64,000 bases of DNA from Opitutus sp. (GCA_024998815.1 JACEUQ010000003.1:695900-759899); one strand, 5' to 3'; counted from the first letter of the stretch, positions 1 through 9,313 are shown. Made by a program: numbers and translations. Notes: generated from the sequence alone by a model not told the origin.

Positions 1-1200
1 AGACGGCGATGGATTTGGGGATAAGACCGTTGTTTGTCGCCAGCATGCTGGCCAGGGTGGAGGGAACCCGATAACGGGAATTGGTGTTGCCTGCCTTGCT
101 GAGGTCGAAGGAGACGTGGCCGTTGATGTCGATGCAGAGCTGGGTGTAGCCGGTGCCGAAATAGGGAAAGGTAAAGCCGAGTGAGAGCGCCGAGGAAAAG
201 GCGTTATCGAAAATATTAGTGCCAAAAGAGACCGCGTTGCCGGTGGCGGAAATATCCACCCAGCTGTAGGCGGGGCCGGTGGGGGAAAGGGAGTCGGCGA
301 AGGTATAAAGTTTCGGGAGAGCGGCGTTCCAGGTGAGCGAGGCGCTACCGCGGTTGGTAAGAACGAAGCCGTTGTGGGTGGCCGAGGTGGTCACGGGCAA
401 GGTGGCGGAAAGGCTGGTCGCGGAAAGACCGACGGTCGGTATCTGGGTGGCGGTGCCGGAGAGGGCAAAGGTGAAGGGGCTGGTGGTGCCGGGACTGGAG
501 TGAACCAGCGAGACCGTGCCGGACTGGGTGCCGGCGGCGGTGGGCAAAAACCGCACTTGGAACGTGACGCTGGCCGAAGGTGCGAGAACGAGCGGGAGCA
601 CGGGTGCGTTGACCAAGGTGAAGGCCGAGGAACCACCGAGGCTGAGTGAGGAAAGGGTGATGCTGGAGTTGTCGCGGTTGAGGAGGGTGAAGGTATGAAG
701 GGGGACGTTGGCCGCGGGCTGGTTGATCTCGGTTGCTGGGAAGGAGGTGTCGTTCACGGCGGCGGCGGTGGGGTCGCCGGCGAGGATGGCTTCCCCCAGG
801 CCGGTCACGACAAGCCCGGTGGTCGGGATGGCCCGGCCGATGCGTTCGTAGGCGCCGATGTCGGTAACACTGTTGCGCGTGCGAATGCCGCCGGTGATAT
901 CGTTGGTGAGGGTGGCGACCCACGAGAGGGTGACGCTGTTGTAGGTCGTCAGGGCCACGTCGAGGGCTGGACTGGTCGAGCTGACGCCGAAATCCGCCGT
1001 GGCGAGGTCAAGGGCTGCGTTGAGGAAAAGCGGATCCGCAGTGGTGTTGTTGGCCGTGTAATAAGCCGCGTTGGCGTAGCCGCCGAAGTAGATATTGGAG
1101 CGGTAGTCTAAATTGGTGCTGGATTGGCTGAGTTTGTTGATCACCCGGTCGGGACGGGCGTAGCAGATGTTGTTATAGATTCTGATAGTGCCGCTTTCGG
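1..1200. repeat. Long duplicated segment, partner at about 24,824-26,010
   Basis: Bases 1-240 align with 24,824-25,063 without gaps, with only about seven differences by eye. Clear similarity continues to about position 1,200 and then fades in the beta-helix part. The copies encode the C-terminal half of the beta-helix and the anchor domains of two paralogous secreted proteins. A recent duplication or gene conversion is the likely cause. Confidence 0.85.
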
Positions 1201-2221
1201 AGGCGAATATCTCGCCCCAGTCGAGCACCTGGCCGTTGAAGTAGGCGGTATTGTGGACGATATCGACGTTGTCGGAACGATAGGTGTGAATGCCGGAGCC
1301 GCCGTTGTTTACGACGAGGTTGTTGGCCACCAGAGTTTTTCCGGTGTAGGCACCGAGGGTCGAGTCGTTCTGGGTGTTGCGGCCGTCGTCGATGATGATG
1401 CCGTTGCCGTCGGAGACGCTTTGCGTCGCGGACCAGATCATCTGGCTCTTGTTTCCAAAGACCCGGTTGCCGAGGATCTTGATCCTATAATCGGCGGTGC
1501 TGGTGTCGGCGTTGCGCGCCTGCCAGATCGAGATGCCGCTATTGGCAAAAACCGAATACCAGGCGCAGTCCTGCACGATGTTGTTTTCAATCGTGACGTA
1601 GTCGGCCTGGATGCAGGATATGCCTCCCCCGGCGAACCCGCGCACGGTGTTGTTACGAATGATTAAGTTTCGCGGCATCAGCGTGACGTCGACGGTGGAT
1701 GCGAAGGTTGCCGCGTCGCGGCCGTCGGCCACGATGCCGTTGCCGTTGAACTGGGGGATGGGTGCTGACTCGGCGGCCGTAGTGGCGGCTTCGACCGTCA
1801 TGCCGGTGTCATAAACGGTGCCTTCCAGGGTGAGCCCGTCGATGATAACGTAGGCGGCGCGGTTGAGATCGATGGCCGACCAATCGGTGGATTTGAGCAG
1901 CGGACGATGGCCGGGGTAGGCGGTGATGGTGGTCCACGCCGCGTCGCTGCCGCGCACTGTCACCCTCATCAATCCGTTGCCGGGCGCGTTGGTGTAGGTG
2001 CCGTTCATCACGTAGAGCGTGTCGCCGGGGGCGAGGACGGAGGCGCCTTTGGCCAAGGTGAGGAAGGCGCTATTGTTGTCGGTACCGGTGCCGGCGTTCG
2101 TGTCCATGCCCGTGCCGGAGACGTAATAAACGGCGGCGTGAGCTGCAGGGATGAGCGAAAACAGGCAAAGGCCGAGGCGCACAGCGGCATTCCATGACAC
2201 GAAGCGTGGTCGCAGTGACAT
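1..2221 (-). CDS. Secreted beta-helix protein with choice-of-anchor domains (3' part outside window)
   Basis: Only the N-terminal ~740 codons are in the window; the gene continues past position 1. The protein begins MSLRPRFVSWNAAVRLGLC, a signal peptide ending near AHAA. A right-handed parallel beta-helix region follows (about residues 25-430), with repeated short motifs such as [25 protein letters not shown] and [12 protein letters not shown]. After about residue 440 come choice-of-anchor/ASH-like beta-sandwich repeats. It is paralogous to the genes at 22,323-27,080 and 38,503-40,431, and its anchor part is nearly identical in DNA to the first of these. Such beta-helices are often polysaccharide lyases or glycan-binding proteins; I cannot name a family or active site, so the carbohydrate role is inferred from the neighbouring glycosidase and transporter genes. 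The start is the ATG just before the signal peptide; no Shine-Dalgarno is visible. Confidence 0.75.
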   Translation of the reverse strand, partial: MSLRPRFVSWNAAVRLGLCLFSLIPAAHAAVYYVSGTGMDTNAGTGTDNNSAFLTLAKGASVLAPGDTLYVMNGTYTNAPGNGLMRVTVRGSDAAWTTITAYPGHRPLLKSTDWSAIDLNRAAYVIIDGLTLEGTVYDTGMTVEAATTAAESAPIPQFNGNGIVADGRDAATFASTVDVTLMPRNLIIRNNTVRGFAGGGISCIQADYVTIENNIVQDCAWYSVFANSGISIWQARNADTSTADYRIKILGNRVFGNKSQMIWSATQSVSDGNGIIIDDGRNTQNDSTLGAYTGKTLVANNLVVNNGGSGIHTYRSDNVDIVHNTAYFNGQVLDWGEIFASESGTIRIYNNICYARPDRVINKLSQSSTNLDYRSNIYFGGYANAAYYTANNTTADPLFLNAALDLATADFGVSSTSPALDVALTTYNSVTLSWVATLTNDITGGIRTRNSVTDIGAYERIGRAIPTTGLVVTGLGEAILAGDPTAAAVNDTSFPATEINQPAANVPLHTFTLLNRDNSSITLSSLSLGGSSAFTLVNAPVLPLVLAPSASVTFQVRFLPTAAGTQSGTVSLVHSSPGTTSPFTFALSGTATQIPTVGLSATSLSATLPVTTSATHNGFVLTNRGSASLTWNAALPKLYTFADSLSPTGPAYSWVDISATGNAVSFGTNIFDNAFSSALSLGFTFPYFGTGYTQLCIDINGHVSFDLSKAGNTNSRYRVPSTLASMLATNNGLIPKSIAV

Positions 2222-2275
2222 AAGCGGAGGGGGGGGTATCGGGGGGTAAAGAAAGCGGGGCTGTCTGAGGCGGCA

Positions 2276-4063
2276 TTAAACGCGCCATCGATCGCGCAGC
2301 AGGCGGGCGGCCTGCTTGGGCTGCCGACTGCGAGAGAACACGCCTTTGCGGTTACCAAAAGCCCGGCCTGCCGCCTGCTTGGTCGCGAAGTCCGCAAAGT
2401 TCCACACGTGTTCGCCGATGACGAAGTCGACGGAGTCCATCGCTTTGTGAAAACGTGCCAGCGACTCGGCCTGATATTCCTCGGTGAACATCTGCGGCGG
2501 GTCCGAGTGGAAGCCCTCGATGGTGTCGGCACCGTATTCGGCCAGCAGAATGGGTTTGCCGTGCTCACTCCACCAGAGCTTCAGTTCGCGCTCCAGTTGG
2601 TGGCGTACGAGATCGAGGCGGCCGGCATCGTTGTACCAACCATAGTAGCGATTGATGCCCACGATATCGACGAGGTGGGCAACGCGGGAAGCGGGCATGC
2701 GGTCGGGTTCGGTGATGGCGCGGCCGGCCTCGACGATCATGACCGGGCGGGAGGGGTCCAGCTGGCGCACATGACCACAGACTTTCTCGTAGTAGGGCAC
2801 CGCGCCGGGTTCCCAGGTGGCGGCTTCGTTGGCCACAGACCAAATAATGACACTGGGGTGGTTATGATCGCGTTCGATTAGATCCGTGAGGGTGTCCAAG
2901 TGTGCGGCGAGGGTAGCGTCGTTGGCACGTTCCGGGAGGTAAACCACGGGGTCATGCCGCCAGGTGTTGAAGCCCACCGCCGGAACTTCGTCGATGATCA
3001 GGATGCCGCGTTCGTCGGCCATACGCATGGCTTCCTCGCTGTAAGGGTAATGACTGGTGCGATAAGAATTCGCCCCGATCCACTCCATGAGGTTGTGGTC
3101 TTTAACGAGCAACGCCATGTCCAGACCGCGTCCGCGCACGTCAGCATCCTCGTGGCGGCCGAAGCCTTTTAGGTAAATCGGCGTGCCGTTAAGCAGGAGT
3201 TTTTTCCCAGCTACAGCTACGGTGCGGATGCCCACTCGCTCGGTGTAGGTGTCGATCGTCTTATTTTGGTCGTCAACGAGGCGGCATTCGAGGTGGTAGA
3301 GGTAAGGATCGGTCGGCGACCAAAGACGCGGGGATGGCACGGTTAAGCGGCCGGTGGGGGTGGTTTGGCTAGCTACCGAGTTGCCCTCGGTGTCGCGGAG
3401 GGTGACAAGAATCTTGGCGTTCCCTTTGGTGACAGTGGAGTAGTCCAACCAACCGGAATTTGGATCGAAGCCCGTGTTGACGCGGATCTTTTCAATGCGA
3501 CTTGCCGGGGTCATCACCAGTCGCACGGGACGGAAGATACCGGCGTAGTTGAAGAAATCGAAATGGGTCTCCTGGCAGCGGTAATCGGGCGGGTAGTTCT
3601 CAATATCGCGCGGGGTGCGGATCTCGCCGGGCGGGAAGGTTTGCCAGCTCAGGACGTTCCCCACCTTCACGGTGAGGCGGTGCAGGTGGCCGGGACGAAT
3701 CAGGGCGGTCACGTCAAAGACGAACGGTAGAAAACCGCCCTGATGTTCGCCGAGTTTGTGATCATCCAGCCAGACCACGGCATGGTGCGCGACGGCGTCG
3801 AAGCGCAGCTCCAAGCGCCCGGCCGAGGTGTGTGTAGGGACGCAGAGGCTGCGTTGATACCAGACGTCGCCGACGTGGTCGCGCAACGAGGCATCTTGGC
3901 CGATGTCGTTGTAACTTGCGGGCACCGGCATCGGAATGGCGTGAGCCAAAGGAGCGCGAAACCAGCCGGAGGCTTCGCCGGTGGAAGCGGTATCGACTTT
4001 GAAGTCCCACACCCCGGCCAGATCGATGAAACTGCGGTGGGCGTTGATTACAGGATAAAGCAT
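2276..4063 (-). CDS. uidA: Beta-glucuronidase, GH2
   Basis: At 595 aa it is close to E. coli UidA (603 aa), with the GH2 layout: sugar-binding jelly roll (about 10-180), immunoglobulin-like domain (about 185-275) and TIM barrel (about 280-595). The acid/base is Glu413 in VANEA and the nucleophile is Glu509 in LAEYGADT. The NxK motif (Asn571, Lys573 in GNRKGVF) that reads the glucuronate carboxylate is intact, which favours glucuronidase over galactosidase. No signal peptide is seen, so it should act in the cytoplasm on imported glucuronides, for example after glucuronoxylan breakdown. It follows an uncharacterised gene and a GPH transporter on the same strand. A palindromic candidate operator lies about 105 bases upstream (4,168-4,178). 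Confidence 0.9.
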   Translation of the reverse strand: MLYPVINAHRSFIDLAGVWDFKVDTASTGEASGWFRAPLAHAIPMPVPASYNDIGQDASLRDHVGDVWYQRSLCVPTHTSAGRLELRFDAVAHHAVVWLDDHKLGEHQGGFLPFVFDVTALIRPGHLHRLTVKVGNVLSWQTFPPGEIRTPRDIENYPPDYRCQETHFDFFNYAGIFRPVRLVMTPASRIEKIRVNTGFDPNSGWLDYSTVTKGNAKILVTLRDTEGNSVASQTTPTGRLTVPSPRLWSPTDPYLYHLECRLVDDQNKTIDTYTERVGIRTVAVAGKKLLLNGTPIYLKGFGRHEDADVRGRGLDMALLVKDHNLMEWIGANSYRTSHYPYSEEAMRMADERGILIIDEVPAVGFNTWRHDPVVYLPERANDATLAAHLDTLTDLIERDHNHPSVIIWSVANEAATWEPGAVPYYEKVCGHVRQLDPSRPVMIVEAGRAITEPDRMPASRVAHLVDIVGINRYYGWYNDAGRLDLVRHQLERELKLWWSEHGKPILLAEYGADTIEGFHSDPPQMFTEEYQAESLARFHKAMDSVDFVIGEHVWNFADFATKQAAGRAFGNRKGVFSRSRQPKQAARLLRDRWRV

Positions 4064-4167
4064 GGTGTAAAAAAAATATTACCTGCGGCTTCCGGATAGG
4101 GAGAGCGGGCGGCGGGCTAGTGTTAATCTTGCTGGTGCGAGGTGGTTCTCGCCACTGCGGCGCGGTC

Positions 4168-4178
4168 CTTATGTTAAG
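4168..4178. promoter_or_regulatory. Candidate LacI-type operator CTTATGTTAAG upstream of uidA
   Basis: An inverted repeat CTTA-N3-TAAG lies about 105 bases before the beta-glucuronidase start and overlaps the stop codon of the upstream gene. Closely similar sequences lie at 44,177-44,189, beside a LacI-family gene, and at the insertion-sequence target upstream of the hydrolase gene at 17,162-19,684. Regulation by that LacI protein is inferred only. Confidence 0.35.
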
Positions 4179-5268
4179 CTCGGCTATTCGCGATTCCGTG
4201 CCGGCGTAGGTGTGCGTAATATTTGGCTGACATCTCGTGGTGGTAAACCGGATGAGAACCGGCGTGGGTGACGGGTCCGGTCAGGAGGATGCGGTAGTGC
4301 TGGAATGGAATCGGAAAAAGGTCGTTTTCGCCGAGCAGGCCGTTCCAGCCACTCGTCTCGGCGGGCCCGAGCCATTCACCGTAGAGCGTCACCCCGCCGG
4401 CGTTGTCCACCAGGACAGCGCCGTAACGCTGGAGTGCGCGTGCAATGGTGCGAGCGGCGGGAGTCAGATTAAATTGATCTAGGTTTAGCGCGGGATCGAG
4501 CTGGAGAATGCAGCCTTCGGGCAGGCCACCCGGCAGCCAGCCGTCGGTCCAAATGGCGGGCGCAATAAATTCCTGCAAAGCGGCTACTTCGCAGGCAAAG
4601 GCGAGTTTGTGGGCGATCTCGCCAGCGAGCAGTTCGTCGCGGCGGATGAGGCCGGCGCAGGCGGGCACTCCGGGGGCGCGGCAGGGGCCGTAGAAGTGAA
4701 CACTTTCGTCGTTGTGAATTCCCGCGATGGTTTCGGCGGTGAAAACGCCCGGTCCGTCCAGCGGGTAGCTGATGGCGGCGTTGGTTGACCAAGAGCCGTC
4801 TGCTTCGGGGCGGCACTGCCAGAGGTCGTAGATGCGGTTCTCTTGCGGTGCCACGATGACGAGATGGGCGTCGGCTTCGGCATCGGTGCAAGCGGCCGCT
4901 GGTATTGGCACGCCGTCGGCAACCGAGGCGTGCAGCCCGAGCGGGTGGGCATCGTGCAGGTAGGGGCGCGAGACCAACAGGTGACCCTGCGAGTAGCGAC
5001 ACTCGGGGAGCTTCGGGCGCAACGTGCGACGCGGAGTGCTGGCGTCGGCATAGTAAATGGGCAACGTCCACGCGTTCAGGTTGAGATGCAGGCCGGCTTC
5101 TCCGCGCGTCGGGTCTGCGGTGTGGGCAGCGGTGAGGAGCTCAATCCAGCGCGGCGATTGCGGGTCTGATGTGGCGGTGTCCGCCAAAGGCTGATTCCAA
5201 AAGCTATCGGGCGCGAACCAGCGAGGGCCTCTGGCGCCGAGTTGTGGAGGGACGGTCGGGTTAGACAT
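4174..5268 (-). CDS. Conserved protein of unknown function in glucuronide-use cluster
   Basis: I do not recognise an experimentally defined family for this 364-residue protein. It has no signal peptide. Visible blocks are FAPDSFWNQPLAD near the N-terminus, GLIRRDELLAGEIAHKLAFA mid-protein, and ARALQRYGAVLVDNAG toward the C-terminus. Aromatic-rich, Asn/Asp-rich blocks of this kind occur in beta-sandwich or beta-propeller carbohydrate enzymes, but no catalytic residues can be assigned. It sits between a GPH transporter and beta-glucuronidase on the same strand, separated from them by 217 and 110 bases. A role in glucuronide or xylan-oligosaccharide handling is plausible from position alone. Confidence 0.6.
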   Translation of the reverse strand: MSNPTVPPQLGARGPRWFAPDSFWNQPLADTATSDPQSPRWIELLTAAHTADPTRGEAGLHLNLNAWTLPIYYADASTPRRTLRPKLPECRYSQGHLLVSRPYLHDAHPLGLHASVADGVPIPAAACTDAEADAHLVIVAPQENRIYDLWQCRPEADGSWSTNAAISYPLDGPGVFTAETIAGIHNDESVHFYGPCRAPGVPACAGLIRRDELLAGEIAHKLAFACEVAALQEFIAPAIWTDGWLPGGLPEGCILQLDPALNLDQFNLTPAARTIARALQRYGAVLVDNAGGVTLYGEWLGPAETSGWNGLLGENDLFPIPFQHYRILLTGPVTHAGSHPVYHHEMSAKYYAHLRRHGIANSRA

Positions 5269-5485
5269 AGGGGTATATTTAACGATGTAGATTCAGCCCG
5301 TGGCGTCCGTGGTGGTGTCTGTTGGTGTGGTCAGCGGGCATCCAGATTTGGGTGAGAAATTTTCCGGAACGGGAGCGGGTTGCTGTAGCGGGTACGCTGT
5401 ACGTAGCTTCACGACCACATCAGCTCCCGTTCCGGGTAAGTCGAAATTGTGTAATTGCGGCAGGGCTGGCGCGGCCAGAACCCGA

Positions 5486-6970
5486 TCAGAGGCAGCCTCG
5501 GCGCGCTTCGAGTTCGGCGCGGACTTCCTGCATACGGCCCGGCGAGAGCGGGTAGCGTAAAAGCACGGCCATCGCCAGGGTCACCAGCGTGGCGGGCAGG
5601 AACGCATCGAGCAGACGCATGTGGGTGAAGATGCCGTCGATCTGGGTCGAGCCGTGTGAGACGACGAAGCCGCTCCACACCACCAGCGGGCCACCAAAGC
5701 CCATGCCGATGGAGAAGCTGGCTTTGACGATCCAGGAGAAGATGGAGGCGAACGCACCTTCGCGGCGTTCACCGGTGCGCAGTTCATCGTAGTCCACCAC
5801 GTCGCCGTTGATCGATGGGATGAGCTGCCAGATGCCGGTGAAGGCCGGCGCGAGCAGCACGCCGCAGACGACAGAGAGCCACGGATAGGCCGGGTTAAAG
5901 AGCCACCAGCGCAGCACCAGGCCGACGAGCATGAGGCCCATACAGGTCATGAGGGTCCAGGTCTTGCCGATGCGTTGCGAGAGCCAGTTGAAGGCCGGGA
6001 TCGCAAGTATGCCTAGCACGACGATGATGGTCGACTCCACGCCTTGGAGCTTGGAGGCGAGCTCCATGTTGCCAGCGGAGACGTAGTAGAGGCGCAGGTA
6101 GAAACCGAAGGCGTTGCTCAACGAACTGGCGCAGACGAAGAACAGGGTGAACAGCGCCGTGATCAGGAAGGGCCGGTTGGCGAACGTCCATCGGAAGTTG
6201 TCCTTTAGCGATACCTTGGGTTGATTCACGGCACTCTTGTAGGACCGTTCCGTGGTCGTGAAGACCGGCAACATACCGAGTACGATGACCAGCGCGCCGG
6301 CGATGAGGGTGACGCGTTGCGCGCCGAGGATCGTGTCGGGGCCGCCGTCGGCAGCACGGGCGATGAGGGGTTGCTGCGCCAGCCACCAGGCCCAGCCGAC
6401 GAGCAGCCCGGCGATTTTTTGGAAAAAAGTGCGGTAGGAGCTGACGCTGGTGCGCTCGTTGTAGTCGGGGGTGAGCTCCAACATCATGCTCTGGTAGGGC
6501 ATGGCCCAGACGGCAAAGCAGGTGTAGAAGAGCAGGCCGGTGCCGATGAGCCAGTAGATGAGAGCGGTTTCGCTCCAATCACGCCCGACTTGCCACATCA
6601 CCGGAAAGGCCAGGCCGGTGAGGATCGCTCCGACAAAGATGTAGGGCTTGCGCCGGCCCCAGCGGCTGCGGGTGTTGTCGGAGATCCAGCCCATGAGCGT
6701 GTCAATCATCGCGTCGTAGAGGCGGAAGATGACCATCGCCAGGCTGGCGATCGCCGGGGAGAGGCCGAGCGTGGTCACGAAGATGGGCGTGGCCAGTTGG
6801 TTGGGGATGTTGTTGGCCCAGACATCCACCGCGCCGGCTGCCCCGCTGGCGATTTTGGCCTTGAGCGGGACTCGGTCTTCGGGGCGGGTTGTGGTGCTGG
6901 CGGCGGCTCTGGGGGCTTCGCCCGCGATGAGCGGGCGGGCCTCGGCGGCGGGGGTAGGGGTGACGGACAT
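5486..6970 (-). CDS. GPH-family (MelB-like) MFS sugar:cation symporter
   Basis: The protein has 494 residues, with an unusually long Ala/Pro/Thr-rich N-terminal extension (about 40 residues) before the first transmembrane segment. Family features are visible: YDAMIDTLMGWISDNTRSRWGRRKPY in the first cytoplasmic loop, an acidic Asp in the helix before it, about 12 hydrophobic helices, and GERREGAFASIFSWIVKASFS late in the protein. GPH transporters import oligosaccharides or glycosides with Na+ or H+. It is closely related to the transporter at 29,278-30,732, sharing long identical stretches. It starts 36 bases after the trehalase-like gene and probably shares its transcript. The substrate cannot be read from sequence. 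Confidence 0.88.
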   Translation of the reverse strand: MSVTPTPAAEARPLIAGEAPRAAASTTTRPEDRVPLKAKIASGAAGAVDVWANNIPNQLATPIFVTTLGLSPAIASLAMVIFRLYDAMIDTLMGWISDNTRSRWGRRKPYIFVGAILTGLAFPVMWQVGRDWSETALIYWLIGTGLLFYTCFAVWAMPYQSMMLELTPDYNERTSVSSYRTFFQKIAGLLVGWAWWLAQQPLIARAADGGPDTILGAQRVTLIAGALVIVLGMLPVFTTTERSYKSAVNQPKVSLKDNFRWTFANRPFLITALFTLFFVCASSLSNAFGFYLRLYYVSAGNMELASKLQGVESTIIVVLGILAIPAFNWLSQRIGKTWTLMTCMGLMLVGLVLRWWLFNPAYPWLSVVCGVLLAPAFTGIWQLIPSINGDVVDYDELRTGERREGAFASIFSWIVKASFSIGMGFGGPLVVWSGFVVSHGSTQIDGIFTHMRLLDAFLPATLVTLAMAVLLRYPLSPGRMQEVRAELEARRGCL

Positions 6971-7006
6971 GGGGTGGTTTTTTGGGGTTCTGCGCGAGCA
7001 GAGGGG

Positions 7007-8260
7007 TTAACTGTCTGACTGGAGCGCGGGCTCGGCGGAGAAGGCGGCGAACACGCCCGCAGTCCAGCCTAGCATGGCGGGCATCTCGTATTCGTTAAGC
7101 GCCTCGGTGGTGCCGTCGGCAACGTTGTATTTCTCCCAGAGTTCACCGGTGCGCTCGAAGTTTTCGGCGAGCGTGACGAGGTATTTGCCGGCGAGGCGGC
7201 GGGCGTCGTCGATGTAGCCGGTCTGCAAAAGGGCGTGGACGGCCGCGTAGTGCAGGGGCGGCCAACCGTTGGGGGCGTCCCATTGATAGGCGAACGTACG
7301 CGGGCCGGGTTCGGCGCACAGCAAGCCGTGGGGCGTTTCCAGGCGGGGTAGCAACGCCACCGTGGCCGCCGCTTCCTCTGAGTTGGCCACCCCGAGCCAG
7401 AGTGGATAAAACACCGCCGCCGATAAGATGGGCGACAGTTCACCGGTCTTAAAATTCACGTCGGTAAAGGCACCGAGTTCGGGGGACCACAGGTGGCGGC
7501 GCATGAGTGCGGCGCGTTTTTCGGCGGCGCTTTTCCAGCGAGCGGCGGTGAGGCTGTCGCCGAGTTCCTCGTAGGAGGAGGACAGGAAACTTTCGTGGGC
7601 GAAGAGCAGCGCGTTGAGATCAACCGGGCAGAAATCGGCGCAGCGGCGGTCAAAGCGCGCACAGTAGTCCCAGCCGGACTCGCACTCGGCCTGGTCGTGA
7701 CGGATGAGTTCGAGCAACGCCTCATCGTTCGCAGGCACGGGTCGTCCCAAGCGATCGGTTTGGTTGCGAAATTCGTCGATGGAGCGGGCGGGGTCGTCGT
7801 GTGTGCCGTAGTAATTGAGCCCGTTGGGGGCGAGGCGACCGGTCATCCAAAAGTCGTGTTCGCGCTCAAGCGTGGGGAGTTGGGCGCGCAACCAGGCTTG
7901 GTCGCCGGTGGCTTTGTAGACGTCGCGCACCATCAGTGCTGCGTGAGGGGGTTGCGAGCGGCCCAGGAACCAGACTTGGTTACCATTGGGATAAAAACCG
8001 AAGCGCTCGATCAGCGAGAGGATGTTTTCGGTGTTTTGGCGGGCGAGGACGATTTCGCCCGTCGCGATCAGGCCGGTGTTGGTATAAAACGTATCCCAGT
8101 AAAAGAGGGTCTGAAACATGCCCGACTTGCAGGGCACCGTGTAGGGATAGGGCAGCCCGATGCGCCGGCTGTCGTCGGCAGTGATGGTGCGAACGGTGTC
8201 CGCCCAGCCGTCACGAATGAAGGCGAGCACGGCAGAATGAGTTGGGGTGGCGAGGGGCAT
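7007..8260 (-). CDS. Trehalase-like glycoside hydrolase, GH37
   Basis: This 417-residue protein carries the GH37 signatures: FYWDTFYTNTGL (residues 53-64, cf. trehalase signature 1), SGWDYCARF with the likely acid Asp198, QWDAPNGWPP (326-335, signature 2) and GELWEKYNV with the likely base Glu376. Fold and residues agree with an inverting (alpha/alpha)6 alpha-glucosidase such as trehalase. No signal peptide is present, so it is probably cytoplasmic. It is shorter than E. coli TreF (549 aa), lacking the N-terminal part. It lies directly upstream of a GPH transporter in the same operon, so transport followed by intracellular cleavage of an alpha-linked glucoside is likely. Strict trehalose specificity is not certain. 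Confidence 0.8.
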   Translation of the reverse strand: MPLATPTHSAVLAFIRDGWADTVRTITADDSRRIGLPYPYTVPCKSGMFQTLFYWDTFYTNTGLIATGEIVLARQNTENILSLIERFGFYPNGNQVWFLGRSQPPHAALMVRDVYKATGDQAWLRAQLPTLEREHDFWMTGRLAPNGLNYYGTHDDPARSIDEFRNQTDRLGRPVPANDEALLELIRHDQAECESGWDYCARFDRRCADFCPVDLNALLFAHESFLSSSYEELGDSLTAARWKSAAEKRAALMRRHLWSPELGAFTDVNFKTGELSPILSAAVFYPLWLGVANSEEAAATVALLPRLETPHGLLCAEPGPRTFAYQWDAPNGWPPLHYAAVHALLQTGYIDDARRLAGKYLVTLAENFERTGELWEKYNVADGTTEALNEYEMPAMLGWTAGVFAAFSAEPALQSDS

Positions 8261-8284
8261 GGCGAGGGTTGAGGATAAATTGAG

Positions 8285-8346
8285 CCCGAAACCGCCTGAG
8301 AGCGGTCTCGGGGTTAAGCGACCGACGACCTGGGTGGTCGTCGGTC
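8285..8346. terminator. Two tandem hairpins between PEP-CTERM gene and trehalase-like gene
   Basis: The first hairpin (8,285-8,312) has an 11-bp stem with one mismatch. The second (8,320-8,346) has a perfect 11-bp stem GACCGACGACC with a 5-base loop. No clear U-run follows on the minus strand. They sit about 30 bases after the PEP-CTERM stop codon, so termination or transcript stabilisation is likely. Confidence 0.5.
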
Positions 8347-8374
8347 AAAGAGTCCAGGCTAGCTAAGCGTAGGC

Positions 8375-9313
8375 TTAGGCGGCGGGACGGCGGCGAAGAA
8401 CAGCGAGAATGAGCACACCAAGGCCGGCGAGAGCGGCGTAGGTCGAGGGCTCGGGGATGGCGGAGATGGCCGTTGTCTCAACGGTTACGTTGTCCAAACG
8501 GAGGCCACCGGTGCTGGCGCTTGTGTAGGTCGTGTAAAAGCCGATGGCGTTGATCGCACTCGACGCCGGAAGCACAGCGGAGGCACCGACCGATATCGTC
8601 GAAGTGGTGCTACCCTCGATGAAGGCGGACATGCCGGACAGTGGAGCCCAATCTGCGCTGGTAAAAACGCTGCGGTCCCAGACCGTGGGGCTGTTTGTTG
8701 CGAGTGCCGTAAAGCTGCCATCGACTGCTGGGGTAGTGCCCACGGTGTAGGCAAACCACGTAGTCCCGATGCGGAGCGTCGGCACGACGACGGCTGTCCG
8801 ACCAAACGCAAACACAGCCGATATTTTCGAGATGTTGTCGGTTGTCAGAACACCGCTAGCGATGCCAGCTCCAGTAGTGGGGTTGTTGCCGGTGCTAAAA
8901 TACTCGTTGGTGGCGAAGATAGTGCCGACATTTCCCACGTTTTGGGTTGGGTTGGAGAATAGGAACCCGTTGTTTGAGGTATCGGCAGTCTGCGTGGTCT
9001 GTTGGCTGCTGGTGCTGGGGGTGTTGTTGGAGATGTTGTTGATGTTGGGGAGGGCGCTGAAATTTCCCGCCCCCGCATTGGGACTGATTAGCATGTTGCC
9101 GGTGTATTGCTGAGTCGTGGCAGGCGTCGTCGAGTTCGTCTGATAGAGAAACCAACCCGTCGTGTTTAGGTTCGCGTTGCTGCCGCTAGTGTTCTGGAAG
9201 GTCTCGCGGTAGATCACGGTCTGAGCGGAGGCTAGCGGAGCGGAGGCAAACAGCGCGAGTAAGGCCAGAAGCCCCGTACGCACCGGATTTTTAGTGTAGT
9301 TTTTGTTTTTCAT
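8375..9313 (-). CDS. PEP-CTERM sorting-domain secreted protein
   Basis: The 312-residue protein has an N-terminal signal peptide (NYTKNPVRTGLLALLALF... ending SAQ). A Ser/Thr/Asn-rich beta-type middle part of no recognised family follows. The C-terminus is a typical PEP-CTERM signal: IPEPSTYAALAGLG, a hydrophobic helix, then RRRPAA. Proteins with this signal are handled by exosortase at the envelope; no exosortase lies in this window. The promoter holds a TAACGTTAAG-type palindrome 13 bases before the ATG, shared with the xylanase and GH1 genes, suggesting co-control by the LacI protein at 11,498-12,556. Confidence 0.85.
   Translation of the reverse strand: MKNKNYTKNPVRTGLLALLALFASAPLASAQTVIYRETFQNTSGSNANLNTTGWFLYQTNSTTPATTQQYTGNMLISPNAGAGNFSALPNINNISNNTPSTSSQQTTQTADTSNNGFLFSNPTQNVGNVGTIFATNEYFSTGNNPTTGAGIASGVLTTDNISKISAVFAFGRTAVVVPTLRIGTTWFAYTVGTTPAVDGSFTALATNSPTVWDRSVFTSADWAPLSGMSAFIEGSTTSTISVGASAVLPASSAINAIGFYTTYTSASTGGLRLDNVTVETTAISAIPEPSTYAALAGLGVLILAVLRRRPAA

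Noticed and set aside
2276-4063. Beta-galactosidase instead of beta-glucuronidase
   Set aside because: The NxK carboxylate-reading motif (Asn571, Lys573) and overall length match UidA.
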